From Planctomycetota bacterium (GTDB taxonomy: Bacteria; Planctomycetota; UBA11346): a DNA stretch of 50,143 bases. The notes under the pieces are model-generated. The model was not told the origin of the DNA, made no database searches, and saw nothing but the letters and a program-made list of their open reading frames with translations. How positions within the stretch are numbered: position 1 is the first letter of the stretch; each line of letters opens with the position of its first letter. The position numbers and the translations under genes are program-made. The stretch spans positions 1 to 50,143 of the forward strand of contig JACDEI010000039.1 of the NCBI GenBank assembly GCA_013816485.1. The letters are read 5' to 3'. Of this stretch, positions 30,301-37,024 are shown in pieces.

Positions 30301-32423
30301 TCGAATTGCAGGAGACGCTCGATCAGCGCACCAGCGAACGTGATCGCCTACAGCAGGAACTCGACCACCAACGCGCCGAGCTGACCAACCTGCGCCTGAG
30401 CGGCGGCCCCAACCGCTTGCCGTTCACCGACCTCCAACCCACCCTGGAAAAACGCGATCAGATCATTGCAGAACTGGAAGAGGTCCGCCTGGAACTGGCG
30501 GAAACCCGTGCCCGGCTGAACGAGAGCACCCGCGTCATCAAGACCTTGGAAAGCCTGGGCGGCGAAAAGAATCGCATCAAGTCCCTGGAAGCCGAGCTGG
30601 AGAAGCTGCGCAGCGAAAGCGAACAGCGCCAGCAGATGTTCAACGAGGCCCGCGCCCGTCTGGTGCAGGTCTCCAGCGAACGTGATCGTCTGGCCGCAGA
30701 GCTGGCGGAACTCAAATCGCGCCCAGACCAGAGCGTCGAGCTGAAGATGCTGCGCAACCGCCTGATCCGCGCCAAGCGCATGATCAAACGTCTGCGCCGC
30801 GAACGCGACGACGCCATCGCCGACCGCATGAAGTCGGCCACCAATCTGCACCAGCTCACCGGCCAGCTCGAACGCCTGAAGAGCGCGCAACGGGCGGCGG
30901 CGGAGGCCCTCGGCCTGCCCACGTCGGGATGGCCGCCCGACCTGCCGCCGGTCCCTGTGCCATCCGCCGTGGCCGCCGCCACCCGTGAATTCCACCCCAC
31001 AGATCTCTCGGGTGGACGCGTCGGTGTCGGCGCGGCACGCCCGCTGCCCGCATCTGGTGATGGTCTGGTCTCCTCCTTCGGCCGCCCGCTGGTGATGAGC
31101 CCGACCGTCAACAGCGCTGCCGCCAATTATGGCAACGTCCCCGCCTTTACCTCACGCCATGGTTCGCCGTCGGTCGGGCAGCTTAGCCATCCCGCGACGG
31201 TGCGGGCCAAAGCGGTGCATGCGGGATCCCGTTCCCGCCGCCTGCTGCTTGGCGGGACGATTGCCGGTGGACTGGCGCTCGGCGTCTTCGTCTGGGGCGT
31301 GGCGTTGCCGGCGATGTTCCCGCTGTCCACCAATGCGGTGGTCAACAGCAAGGTCGCGCTCACCAGGGCCCCCATCGAAGGCATGGTCAAGGGACTGGCC
31401 ATCCAGCCCGGCGAAACGGTAGGGAACGGGCAGCTGCTCACCGGCCTGCGCAACGATCGCCTCGACCTTGGCCAGCTCAAGGCGATGACGGAGGAGGCTC
31501 AGGCTGCCACCGCCCGTCTCGCCGCGCTCGGTCGGACGAGCGGACAGCTGCAGCAGGATCAGGCGCTGCTCAATCAGGCGCTGGCCACCTGGCGGACGGA
31601 GCGCGTGCGCACGCTCAAGGCCGGGCTGGAAGCCGCCAAGGCCGCTGAAGCCGACGCCCGCAAAGCGATGGACGATGCCGACGCGCGCCTGCACGGCCTG
31701 CGGCTAGCAGGAGTGCCGGTCGCCGACCTGGCCGAGCCAGCGATCGCCTATGAGCGAACGAAACGCCAAGTGGCCGCCGCCGCGCGCACCATCACCGAGC
31801 TGGACGCGGCCATCGCCGCGATCGGCGCAGGTGAACGCGACAGCGAGTGGGAGCAGCACGCCCGGCAACAGGAGCTCGCCCGCACGCTGACCGACACGCT
31901 CACCGAAACCCGCCGGCTGGAACAGACCCTGGCCGAGACCACGACCCGCATCGCCGCCGAACAGGCGCGCATCGACCACCTGCGCGCCGCCGAGGTCAGC
32001 GCGGAGAGCGGCGGCAGGATGTTGCGGCTCTACACCGCCGACGGTCGTTGGCTGCGCCAGGGCGACCCCATCGCAGCGGTGGCTGACCCCACCTCGCTGG
32101 TCATCGACTGCGTGTTGCCGGACCGCCATGTCGACGACATCGCCCTGGGCTCAGAGATCATCGCCTACCTGATCACCGACCGGCGTGAGGTCCGCGGCCG
32201 GGTGATCGCCAAGATCGCTCCGGGCACGACCACCGCCGATGGCGACTGGGCAGAGGATTTCGCCGGCAAACACCGCTTCCGCACCGTCGCCCGCATCGGC
32301 CTGGAAGGGGTCTCACTCGACACCATCCAGATCAGCCAGGGTGTGCGCGTGATGTTCCTGGGCAGCAACCCGGGACTCATCACCCGCGGTCTGGCGGAGA
32401 TGGCTCAGGTCGGGCGGTTCTGA
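27330..32423 (+). CDS. Giant GYF_2 / coiled-coil / HlyD-type adaptor membrane protein
   Basis: A protein of about 1697 residues. Residues 1-55 resemble a GYF_2 (DUF4339) domain: YYLYVNNEWAGPYQVAQIRD then a short beta end. From about 110 to 1190 it is almost unbroken heptad-patterned coiled coil rich in Glu, Arg, Ala, Leu and Gln (for example LSERHAQAVAERDRLRREAE). A Pro/Ser linker (1190-1300) leads to one membrane helix (about 1303-1325, LLLGGTIAGGLALGVFVWGV). Residues 1330-1697 are an HlyD/membrane-fusion adaptor: first lipoyl half (APIEGMVKGLAIQPGETVGN), an alpha-hairpin, second half (GGRMLRLYTADGRWLRQGDP) and beta-barrel (VIDCVLPDRHVDDIALGSEI). The coiled coil should be cytoplasmic and the adaptor periplasmic, like Alg44 with PilZ replaced. 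The ATG at 27330 starts the GYF_2 part; no ribosome-binding site is evident. It ends overlapping the convergent wzy-like gene by 19 bases. Confidence 0.85.
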   Translation: MSTNAAIDLDALYYLYVNNEWAGPYQVAQIRDQVKQETIDPAETYAYAAAHQQHYTVEALLAASAAAIATAPAQAPTHSAGTSSNTGKSSSVSFDDILDMAPQSAASFDTVLPDLKTLYGAYLGLTEHTAEPQQALKELHTAHQGLIQELDHRRSDINALSRIINEIDEVGDYLANRHQLTHIWQLLSEMEKVDLRTKADDGVSSARAVLASLVAQAETKAGSDSGNSSSVLLDLAGLDDEADSVITRKILLSARSEVASTKRDMDVLQQTYNELQDQHAKDLEKARKLLERAEAARAEERHTARQTAAEVRNLAAEIQRLASESDIAGGSDRELAEQVARLGEELKTADASTLAYIAEDVLIRMVAELRQLATTGSSGDIGPLRAELALARESLAQAQAQVAQLTSERDSLRLQYEQSRMTAEKASERAKDREHRLRSTVTAMEVTKELHMEVMEDLKSQLQTAQGRVEQMERDLASVRGEMKDSTGTVEARGKAIQHEMQRMVEMKAMLEVRSNELSENLKSAEDELAKAQSSQQDGTLAEALAAKVTQLRTTYEATTYRLREQEANAQRLAQDLEASRREAEELRGRGDLLSNELGEARGSLSAAKHRLDELHQAYARLETEREALHTELHHRKSTDTIHKQSGAEQYQTEHISRLEHESALLQRQLTAERRQAEQLAEARQNLENRISELLSEREDLRRKFENLQGEHFNDHARHTAAIAVSTQAAIESERRLRELQNRVAELDAQLTRARKGTDGESLEPTTARIANQSNALESVEQESLRAELEQVARERDRVLAELETIRTSTTTRSAAVPEHVAKRLSDIERELTAAKTEIAALSERHAQAVAERDRLRREAERFKGELESAAVEHRTALKSARDRLAESQARVAVLERQLSDHAAGERDGQVLRGHLDHSLVEQERLSHEVQRLAAELARLNATVPADRDQQIIGLAKASQQLAGEQEKVLVLTRSLMETLQQADSARGRTLELQETLDQRTSERDRLQQELDHQRAELTNLRLSGGPNRLPFTDLQPTLEKRDQIIAELEEVRLELAETRARLNESTRVIKTLESLGGEKNRIKSLEAELEKLRSESEQRQQMFNEARARLVQVSSERDRLAAELAELKSRPDQSVELKMLRNRLIRAKRMIKRLRRERDDAIADRMKSATNLHQLTGQLERLKSAQRAAAEALGLPTSGWPPDLPPVPVPSAVAAATREFHPTDLSGGRVGVGAARPLPASGDGLVSSFGRPLVMSPTVNSAAANYGNVPAFTSRHGSPSVGQLSHPATVRAKAVHAGSRSRRLLLGGTIAGGLALGVFVWGVALPAMFPLSTNAVVNSKVALTRAPIEGMVKGLAIQPGETVGNGQLLTGLRNDRLDLGQLKAMTEEAQAATARLAALGRTSGQLQQDQALLNQALATWRTERVRTLKAGLEAAKAAEADARKAMDDADARLHGLRLAGVPVADLAEPAIAYERTKRQVAAAARTITELDAAIAAIGAGERDSEWEQHARQQELARTLTDTLTETRRLEQTLAETTTRIAAEQARIDHLRAAEVSAESGGRMLRLYTADGRWLRQGDPIAAVADPTSLVIDCVLPDRHVDDIALGSEIIAYLITDRREVRGRVIAKIAPGTTTADGDWAEDFAGKHRFRTVARIGLEGVSLDTIQISQGVRVMFLGSNPGLITRGLAEMAQVGRF

Positions 32424-33874
32424 TCGGACTTCCGGATCGCCGACGCGAGTTGCTGTTCATCGGCTGATCCACCTGCCAGAGCGGAGTCACGACGTGACCG
32501 TATCCACTGTTCCAGGAGGAGCAGTGCGACGATGACCACCACTCCGACAAGGGTCTGCGCCAGCACCGGGGCGAAGGAGTTGCGGATGTGGTTCAGCAGC
32601 GGCACATAGATCGACGCCATCAATGCCTGACGCATAAACGAAGGGGGATCCACCGCCAAGTATGCGATGATCCACCCCATGAACGTCATCACCAGGACCA
32701 CTCCGGGTACACCCCAGTTGTAATAAGACTCTGCGACCGGGGAGAAACCGATCGGGCCAACCCGTTCCATGACCAACACGTTCATCAAACGTCTGTCCTC
32801 CTCGCCTTCGGCGCGCGCCTGCACCGGGAAGAGGCGCAGGAATCCACGTTCCACCGGCGCCCAATAACTGCCACCGTTCAGAAACTGGTCTCCACCTTCG
32901 ATCCAGCGGATGGTTTCGAAAGTCGGACGCAGGGATTGACCGAGTTCTTGCACTGCTGCAGCGGGATTCACCGTTTGCCAACTCCAATCGACTCCACCCC
33001 ATCCCTCGCGCCGGACCTCTCTGAACATCGCCGACAGCGACAGCACCAGAATCCCGACCATCAAAGCCGCCAGGATGCCGACCCGCTTCAGCCGATGAGA
33101 GGTGATCATCAGCGCGGCTGCCGTCGGGAACATCACCTCACCACGCAGACCGATCGGCAGGGCCACCAGCGCCCAGAGGGCGAAGACTCCGATCGACCAG
33201 CGGGTGGCGAGCCGGGCACCCGACAACACCGACATCGCGACGCCGAGCGACAAAAAGAAATAGACCCAGCTGAGGCCGGCATCGTCCGTCGCGAGCAGGA
33301 ACTCACCGTAGGAAAGCCCCCAGATGCGTCCACCAACCAGCGGGAGGACCAGGGCGAACCACGCGACGATGCTGGCCACCGTCATCAGGAGTCCCACACG
33401 CGGCAACACGGTGAGGTCGGAGAGCGATGTCTGTTCTCCCGAGGGCAATGCTGCTGTAGTCACGACAGGTGGTCCGACGCCCTGACGCTGTCGGAGATGA
33501 GTGACGATCGACGTCGTGAGGTCCGGCAACAGCATTCCGAAGAACAACGCGATCCCACCCCAGGCGACTATCATGAACGCTTTGGGGACGGCGGGGTCGG
33601 TTATCCAGACGATGTCACGCAGGTCTCCTCCCGACCAGTACACCAACCCCAGGCCGAAATGGAAAACGGCAAAGACATTGAAAAAAATTACGCTCGGAGA
33701 CCAGATCCCTCGCCGATCCCGTGCGATCAAGACAGCAGAGGAGCACAACCACACGATCAGACAGAGCAGGGAGGATCCGCCGATGGCGGGGAGTCCATTC
33801 GCGGAATAGGCCGCTAGCGACGCCATCGCGATGGCGGTGAATGCCAGCCCGAGAAGGAGCGCAGCATGGCTCAC
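32405..33874 (-). CDS. Wzy-like O-antigen/exopolysaccharide polymerase
   Basis: A 489-residue integral membrane protein with about 11-12 hydrophobic helices (for example ALLLGLAFTAIAMASLAAYS, VGLLMTVASIVAWFALVLPL, VGILAALMVGILVLSLSAMF). A large periplasmic loop between late helices (about 285-400: GGDQFLNGGSYWAPVERGFL, EGEEDRRLMNVLVMERVGP, FSPVAESYYNWG) matches the layout of Wzy polymerases, which join lipid-linked repeat units in the periplasm. Conserved-looking Arg and Asp residues occur in that loop. The GTG start at 33874 overlaps the upstream glycosyltransferase stop (GTGA). Its 3' end overlaps the convergent giant gene by 19 bases. Wzy sequences vary greatly, so the call rests on topology and context. 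Confidence 0.78.
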   Translation of the reverse strand: MSHAALLLGLAFTAIAMASLAAYSANGLPAIGGSSLLCLIVWLCSSAVLIARDRRGIWSPSVIFFNVFAVFHFGLGLVYWSGGDLRDIVWITDPAVPKAFMIVAWGGIALFFGMLLPDLTTSIVTHLRQRQGVGPPVVTTAALPSGEQTSLSDLTVLPRVGLLMTVASIVAWFALVLPLVGGRIWGLSYGEFLLATDDAGLSWVYFFLSLGVAMSVLSGARLATRWSIGVFALWALVALPIGLRGEVMFPTAAALMITSHRLKRVGILAALMVGILVLSLSAMFREVRREGWGGVDWSWQTVNPAAAVQELGQSLRPTFETIRWIEGGDQFLNGGSYWAPVERGFLRLFPVQARAEGEEDRRLMNVLVMERVGPIGFSPVAESYYNWGVPGVVLVMTFMGWIIAYLAVDPPSFMRQALMASIYVPLLNHIRNSFAPVLAQTLVGVVVIVALLLLEQWIRSRRDSALAGGSADEQQLASAIRKSDQNRPT

Positions 33875-35013
33875 GGATGACCAGACCGCATGACAACAGG
33901 TACGGTCCAGGCACGTCGCAGTGCTTCGGTGGCGGTGTCCAGATCAAATCCGCCTTGGATCAGATGCCTGCTGCCTGCTTGGGGATCGCTCGCACGACCG
34001 CTGGCGAGGCCGCGCTGCAGACGCTCAACCCACACCGACACCGGTTGGTCGAGGCCGACACAGTCGACGCCCGGAACTCGTTCGGCCACTTCGCGACACG
34101 ACGGGATGTCGCTGGTCACACAGGGCAGACCCGCAGCACAGGCCTCCAGCAAGGCTCCCGGCAGGCCTTCACGCACGGACGGGAAAAGGAATACATCTGC
34201 ACAGCGCAACAGGTCCGGGACGTCATCACGCACTCCCAGGATCTTCACTTGGCCGCCAAGACTGAACTCCTCGATGAGTGCGCGCGTCTGCTGCTCCTCG
34301 ATCGTCCCTCCTCGACCGACCAGGATCAGATACAGGGATTGATCCTTCTTCGCCAGCGCAGCAAAGACCCGCAGCAGAAAACCGTGGTTCTTCGGCTGGG
34401 TAAAATTGCCAACATGCATGACCACCCTGCCCGCGCCTACGGGCACTCCGATATCAGCCCTCAATGCCAGCACGTCCAATTCACGCGAGAAGACCTTAAG
34501 ATCCAGACCATTGTAGATCACTTGGCAGCGTGCATCAGTCGGGCGTGGCCATGCTGCCGTCAATGCGCTTCGGCTGACTGACAAGATCGCGGTGGCATGA
34601 CGATCAATGAGCCGGGTCATCAGCCAGCGGTAGCAGCGTCTGACCAGATTGTTTCCCCTGCCGTCGCCGGTCGAACGAAAGTGCGCAATACGGATGGGGA
34701 TGCCACAATGCGCCGCTTCGCGCAACAAGATGCCCGAGTACAGATGGACGTGCGAATGTACGACCGTGTAACCACCTGAACGCAAGATCCGGCGCAAGTG
34801 ACGCCGCCAGCCAAACGTGCGACGACAAAAGTGGACACGTCCGCCAAGCGCTTCGATTTCTGTATCCAGTTCTCCCGCCAAGCCACTGAGGGCGACCACA
34901 TCGCAGATGAAACCCAGAGGGCGCAAACTTCGCATCACCTCAAGTGTACGCATCTCGGCACCGCCGCGCTGCATGCGTCCGAAGACATGGAGTACGCGTG
35001 TGATCCCGTTCAC
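33871..35013 (-). CDS. Family-4-type glycosyltransferase
   Basis: A 380-residue GT-B-fold glycosyltransferase. The N-terminal lobe starts ITRVLHVFGRMQRGGAEMRT (acceptor side, with the typical GGAE loop). The C-terminal lobe shows VVMHVGNFTQPKNHGFLLRV, LYLILVGRGG, VKILGVRDDVPDLLRCADVF and FPSVREGLPGALLEACAAGL, which holds the E-x7-E donor-binding motif. It acts at the cytoplasmic face, adding one sugar to the lipid-linked repeat unit. The start is decided by GGGGAG six bases before the GTG at 35013; an in-frame ATG at 35037 lacks such a site. Donor and linkage are unknown. It is coupled to the wzy-like gene downstream. Confidence 0.92.
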   Translation of the reverse strand: MNGITRVLHVFGRMQRGGAEMRTLEVMRSLRPLGFICDVVALSGLAGELDTEIEALGGRVHFCRRTFGWRRHLRRILRSGGYTVVHSHVHLYSGILLREAAHCGIPIRIAHFRSTGDGRGNNLVRRCYRWLMTRLIDRHATAILSVSRSALTAAWPRPTDARCQVIYNGLDLKVFSRELDVLALRADIGVPVGAGRVVMHVGNFTQPKNHGFLLRVFAALAKKDQSLYLILVGRGGTIEEQQTRALIEEFSLGGQVKILGVRDDVPDLLRCADVFLFPSVREGLPGALLEACAAGLPCVTSDIPSCREVAERVPGVDCVGLDQPVSVWVERLQRGLASGRASDPQAGSRHLIQGGFDLDTATEALRRAWTVPVVMRSGHP

Positions 35014-35152
35014 TGATCGCTCCCCGAAGAACCACACTCAAAAAGAGTCTCATCAAATGAGCACCGACACTGTGCGCCAATCCTTACACCGATCCGTCGG
35101 CGGAAGCTCTCCGAGGCATAATGAGCTTGCTGACGATCCTGAATCCGCCCGA

Positions 35153-36385
35153 TCACGATGGCACCCCGAAATGGCTTCTCATTCGCTGCGACAGGCTGAA
35201 GGACATGGTCGACAATACCACCAGCGAGGACAGCGCCAACGCCCCGACCACGCCCCAAAGCCCGTGGGGAACTATCCACAGGTGACACATCACCGCTAGG
35301 ACACCTCCTTGCAGAAGCAGGTTCGGCAATTTCACCACATGCGAGCCCAAGGAGTCGAGACCGGTTCCCACGAAGGACACGTGTGATTGCATCGCACCCG
35401 CCACCGCGAAAGCCATGACCAGCCAGATGCTCACATCAAACGGTTGCCCAAGGATCCACGGCAGCGACAGGATCACGACCCAAGCCGCGAATCCGTTCAC
35501 GAGCGTGCCGAGGTAGCCGACCACGATGCAGCGACGCAGCCGCGCACTCCACTCCGCCTTCGTCTGGGCCACGCCCGCATCGGCCAGCCGGGACCCATTG
35601 CTCTGGGCGAACGCTGCGATCAGCAAGGACGCGGGGGCGAACAGGTTGAGGAGGATGAGCAGGATACCCGCCTCCGCCTCCCGGCCATAGCTCACCAGCA
35701 CCAGCCGTGGGATGCCGGCCACCAGACCACCGGTGCCCGCAGCGATGCCAAGCGCCCACACCCGCCGCAGCAAGGCCAAGCCATTGTGGGACCGGCCGCT
35801 CCAACCGGCGATCAGCGGGGCGACCTGCCGACGATCCACCAGGACGCACACTGCAACCAGCATCACCACCTGGAGCATGACGGCGGTTTCCAAGGCCGCC
35901 TGCAACAGCAAGGGCACACACAGTCCGAGGGTCCCGCATAGTGATCTGATGGCGTTGCTGTTACCGACGGCGGCGAAATCCTTGCGCCGTTGCAGTAATC
36001 CGTGCCCGAGTTCGGGATAGGCTTCCGCCGCTTTAGCCAAGTACACCAGCCCCACCAGCACCATATGCACCTGCGCGGTCGGCCAGAGCCAGCACAACAG
36101 GCCAAGCACCAACGCGCCTCCAACGAACGAAATATTGCGCAGATCGCGATAGGCCTTCCAGGCGAACCAACCGTTCGCATCCATCGCCATGAATTGGCGC
36201 AGATGCCAACCGCACACCAGGATGATCGGTGTGGTCAGCGCCAGGGCGAAGGAATAGATACCCAACTGCTCGGTGCCACAAATGCGGGCGATCACCACCA
36301 GCTGCACCAGCATGCCGATGATGCGCGCTCCCGATCCCCGCATCACCAGGAGCGGGTCCTTCCAATGGGCGAAGTGCCGAATCAT
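35153..36385 (-). CDS. Wzx-like polysaccharide flippase
   Basis: A 410-residue membrane protein with about 12 helices of the polysaccharide-transport/MATE-like fold: N-terminal KDPLLVMRGSGARIIGMLVQ, then GIYSFALALTTPIILVCGW, paired-helix repeats and the late FAVAGAMQSHVSFVGTGLDS. Wzx proteins flip undecaprenyl-linked repeat units to the periplasmic face. ATG 36385 is chosen because GAGGA lies just upstream; the next gene upstream (VanZ-like) ends only 10 bases before it, so they share a transcript. Context with Wzy, glycosyltransferases, Wzc and Wza strongly supports the role. Confidence 0.85.
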   Translation of the reverse strand: MIRHFAHWKDPLLVMRGSGARIIGMLVQLVVIARICGTEQLGIYSFALALTTPIILVCGWHLRQFMAMDANGWFAWKAYRDLRNISFVGGALVLGLLCWLWPTAQVHMVLVGLVYLAKAAEAYPELGHGLLQRRKDFAAVGNSNAIRSLCGTLGLCVPLLLQAALETAVMLQVVMLVAVCVLVDRRQVAPLIAGWSGRSHNGLALLRRVWALGIAAGTGGLVAGIPRLVLVSYGREAEAGILLILLNLFAPASLLIAAFAQSNGSRLADAGVAQTKAEWSARLRRCIVVGYLGTLVNGFAAWVVILSLPWILGQPFDVSIWLVMAFAVAGAMQSHVSFVGTGLDSLGSHVVKLPNLLLQGGVLAVMCHLWIVPHGLWGVVGALALSSLVVLSTMSFSLSQRMRSHFGVPS

Positions 36386-36395
36386 CCTATCCTCG

Positions 36396-36893
36396 TCACT
36401 GCACAGACCCGTCGCGCGCACGTGATCCTCGATTCGCCAGCAGCATGATCACACCGGTCGCCACCAGGATGCCAACACACCCCGCAAGGAAATCGCCCCA
36501 TTCGAAGGAACGTCCCTCCTGGCCGATCTGGATGACCTCATCAACGATGACCACCACCACCGCCACGGGTGGACCGAGCCAAGATCCGACCGGCGTGAAC
36601 AACCGCCCACCCCAGGCGGCCCAGACGGTGACCAACGCGGCCACCACGACATGCAGGTGCGCGTCGGCTCGCAACCACCACACCGCATCGGTGGCGGTCA
36701 CGCCGTAGATCCGCTGCAAACCAGCACCGAGGGCATTACCCCAACCAACCCAGGCAGCGACCCAGGCCACCCCAAGGAACACCGTCAGCGCCCACCACCC
36801 CACCAGACGTTTCTGACGTTCGACCGGGTCGGACATCGCACGCTGGTTCCGCGCCGCCCACGAACGCTCGATATCCTGCAGGTCTTTGGCCAT
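36396..36893 (-). CDS. VanZ-like membrane protein
   Basis: A 165-residue protein with a charged N-terminus (1-30) and four helices. The last part carries the VanZ signature VVIVDEVIQIGQEGRSFEWG DFLAGCVG: conserved Asp-Glu, Gln, Arg and Asp facing the membrane interface. VanZ domains are common in exopolysaccharide and exosortase-type loci; their biochemical role is uncertain. ATG 36893 (MAKDLQDIERSW) is preferred over an upstream start because the extra sequence looks non-coding and would overlap the divergent wzc promoter. It is the first gene of the minus-strand set vanZ-like, wzx, glycosyltransferase, wzy. Confidence 0.8.
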   Translation of the reverse strand: MAKDLQDIERSWAARNQRAMSDPVERQKRLVGWWALTVFLGVAWVAAWVGWGNALGAGLQRIYGVTATDAVWWLRADAHLHVVVAALVTVWAAWGGRLFTPVGSWLGPPVAVVVVIVDEVIQIGQEGRSFEWGDFLAGCVGILVATGVIMLLANRGSRARDGSVQ

Positions 36894-36965
36894 CCGACGG
36901 ATGTAAGCGGGCAGCGCCGATCGGTGCAAGCCCCGGTTTCGCAATCTGATGCACGTGCTCCTGGC

Positions 36966-36994
36966 TTGCAGGGTGATCGCTCCAGACGTATGGT
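36966..36994 (+). promoter_or_regulatory. Candidate promoter for the wzc-wza genes
   Basis: TTGCAG (36966-36971), a 17-base spacer and TATGGT (36989-36994); the predicted start is near 37001, 24 bases before the ATG at 37025. Both boxes are only fair matches, but the spacing is ideal and the position between divergent genes fits. Confidence 0.4.
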
Positions 36995-37024
36995 GTGGGA
37001 ATGGGTGGAGCGGGACGACAGCAC

